NCBI GenBank assembly: GCA_012516755.1
Contig: JAAYWE010000310.1
Span: 1 to 7,286 of the forward strand
Length of the DNA stretch: 7,286 nt
DNA from: Treponema sp.
Lineage (GTDB): Bacteria; Spirochaetota; Spirochaetia; Treponematales; Rectinemataceae
Direction: 5' to 3'
Below the pieces are notes generated by a model that saw nothing but the letters and a program-made list of their open reading frames with translations, was not told where the DNA came from and made no database searches. Shown in pieces: positions 6,198 to 7,286 of the stretch. How positions within the stretch are numbered: position 1 is the stretch's first letter; every line of letters starts with the position of its first letter. The translations under genes and the position numbers were made by a program.

Positions 6198-7166
6198 TCA
6201 TATCTTGCCAGGAATTGCTGATACGCGAACATCTGCAGGCATATCATCGAAATTCCACGGGAGGGTAACCGGATCGATGAGTTTTTGAGAAAACGCTTTC
6301 TCAATGAACCAATGCAGAAGCGCAAGTGCTTTATTTGAGGCCGATTCAAAGACTCGATCTCGTGCAATCGACGGCGATTGAACTGAAGTGACAAAATAGA
6401 GAAGAATACCATTTGTACCATTTGGGGACGGAGCTGCAAAAAATCCTGTGCGCAGTCCATTTATTGGCAAGACGGGAATGCCGATCATGCGCACAGGAGT
6501 CACATTCTTGTTAGTCATTAGAAAATAAGAATTCGTAATAGAACAATGCGCTTCCAATATTAATGCGTCGAATGTCTGATCTTTCTGGTGGAGATACATA
6601 GGTTTTGAAAGAAGCGCTTTCAATTCGGATGCTGTTGATGGATCGCTGATTCTGTTTCTGCTCTTAAGGTTATCGATGCGGTACGATTCTACATAGAGAG
6701 TTCGCATTATTTTTCTGCTTGCCGACCAATACTGAATGCCTTGTATAGAAGAAAACTGGTTGAATATTAGCCCAAGCGAATCAAGTTGAGCAGAGATTGA
6801 AGATGGACCTTCAACAGAGCTGTTGGGCAGGAAGATCAGAGCTTCAATTATAAGACTGCTCTCTTTTGCAGCAGCTTTAATGTGCTCAATTATAAACGAG
6901 ACACCATCGAGGGACGGAGCTAACAAAAGCTCGCCTCCAATATGTTCAGACGTGCGAAGGATGGGAGAGCCTGGTTGAAAACTAATGCACTTGGGCAAAA
7001 CTGCATTAAAAGATGGTGGTAGAGGGGAGTTTATTCTAGAGATGTCCTTTATACCTTGAAAGCTTGACGACGATGGCGGTTGTTGAGCTGGAAGATTCGC
7101 AAGAAGGATTAGCAGAAAAATGGTGATCAAAACAAAAAAGCGGATAACAGCTTGAGAAGCTCTCAA
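6198..7166 (-). CDS. Exported protein of unknown function, DUF6675-like
   Basis: From a TTG at 7166 the protein has 322 residues. It opens with a classic signal peptide: Arg2 and Arg9, a hydrophobic run at about 10-23, and a possible cut after LPA near residue 27. It is therefore predicted to be exported to the periplasm or outer surface. The middle region, GIQYWSASRKIMRTLYVESYRID (143-165) and HQKDQTFDALILEAHC (193-208), followed by LLHWF near 283, recalls from memory a spirochaete family of unknown role (DUF6675). The start is unresolved: no in-frame ATG exists upstream in the window and the frame stays open to the right edge. I chose TTG 7166 because it puts the signal peptide at the N-terminus; the adjoining repeat supplies a GAGGG about 7 bases upstream. 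The real start may lie further right or beyond the edge. No function is claimed. Confidence 0.7.
   Translation of the reverse strand: MRASQAVIRFFVLITIFLLILLANLPAQQPPSSSSFQGIKDISRINSPLPPSFNAVLPKCISFQPGSPILRTSEHIGGELLLAPSLDGVSFIIEHIKAAAKESSLIIEALIFLPNSSVEGPSSISAQLDSLGLIFNQFSSIQGIQYWSASRKIMRTLYVESYRIDNLKSRNRISDPSTASELKALLSKPMYLHQKDQTFDALILEAHCSITNSYFLMTNKNVTPVRMIGIPVLPINGLRTGFFAAPSPNGTNGILLYFVTSVQSPSIARDRVFESASNKALALLHWFIEKAFSQKLIDPVTLPWNFDDMPADVRVSAIPGKI
6909..6920. repeat. One-mismatch copy of the repeat inside the exported-protein gene
   Basis: GAGGGACGGAGC differs from the core only at the last base. On the coding strand it reads GCT CCG TCC CTC (APSL), a frame different from that used in the flavin reductase gene. 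A weaker look-alike, GGGACGGAGC, lies at 6425-6434 in the same gene. Either could be chance within coding sequence. Confidence 0.4.
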
Positions 7167-7213
7167 CCTCCGTCCCTCAGTTAGTATCTCAGCTTTCAAC
7201 CTCCGTCCCTCAG
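7163..7213. repeat. Two 18-bp direct repeats containing the core, 33-bp period
   Basis: TCAACCTCCGTCCCTCAG occurs exactly at 7163-7180 and 7196-7213. It holds the reverse complement of the 12-base core (7167-7178 and 7200-7211), so it is inverted relative to the other copies in the window. The pair abuts the probable TTG start and signal peptide of the exported protein. If the frame is read through, each copy encodes EGRRL. Confidence 0.85.
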
Positions 7214-7286
7214 AGACTCCATTGTCTCTATTGGTTTTAAGTTGGTGGGGAAAATATTGATTATCCAAGAAAGCTCTATTCAATCT

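Noticed and set aside
6023..6460. 145-codon minus-strand frame between eno and the exported protein
   Set aside because: It overlaps the 5' end of enolase and the end of the exported-protein gene in another frame, with no recognisable motif. The better reading is the two known genes with a promoter region between them.
7163..7213. Short CRISPR-like array
   Set aside because: There are only two 18-bp repeats with a 15-bp spacer, the same core is scattered elsewhere in both orientations, and no cas gene is present.

Overview
The window looks like ordinary chromosome of a bacterium of moderate GC content, carrying seven genes, all on the minus strand. The best lineage clue is the right-hand gene (6198-7166). 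From memory it resembles a family of exported proteins that I know mainly from Treponema and related spirochaetes (DUF6675-like), so a spirochaete is my best guess. The other genes are too widespread to decide this.

In minus-strand transcription order, right to left: an exported DUF6675-like protein (7166-6198); enolase (6054-4753) with its own candidate promoters; a 333-bp gap carrying copies of a short repeat; a VIT/CCC1-type iron/manganese transporter (4419-3637) whose last helix is thrown out of frame by an apparent single-base deletion; a DJ-1/PfpI protein (3582-3034); ridA (2845-2465), a PatB/MalY-type C-S lyase (2453-1281) and the manganese exporter mntP (1242-607), closely spaced and probably one transcript; and a flavin-reductase-like protein (509-1) that runs off the left edge and has a strong ribosome binding site.

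Two functional themes can be read. RidA and a PLP C-S lyase are adjacent with 11 bases between them. This makes sense because beta-elimination by the lyase releases 2-aminoacrylate, which RidA hydrolyses. Two transition-metal exporters (MntP and VIT) lie within 4 kb, with a DJ-1 protein and a flavin reductase nearby. A metal or redox-stress theme is possible but is only inference.

The most unusual thing is a dispersed 12-base repeat, GAGGGACGGAGG. It is present exactly six times, plus several degenerate copies. It occurs in both orientations, in small clusters with 15-51 bp periods, both between genes and inside the flavin reductase gene, where it adds a proline/serine-rich insert without breaking the frame. 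I do not recognise it as a described element.
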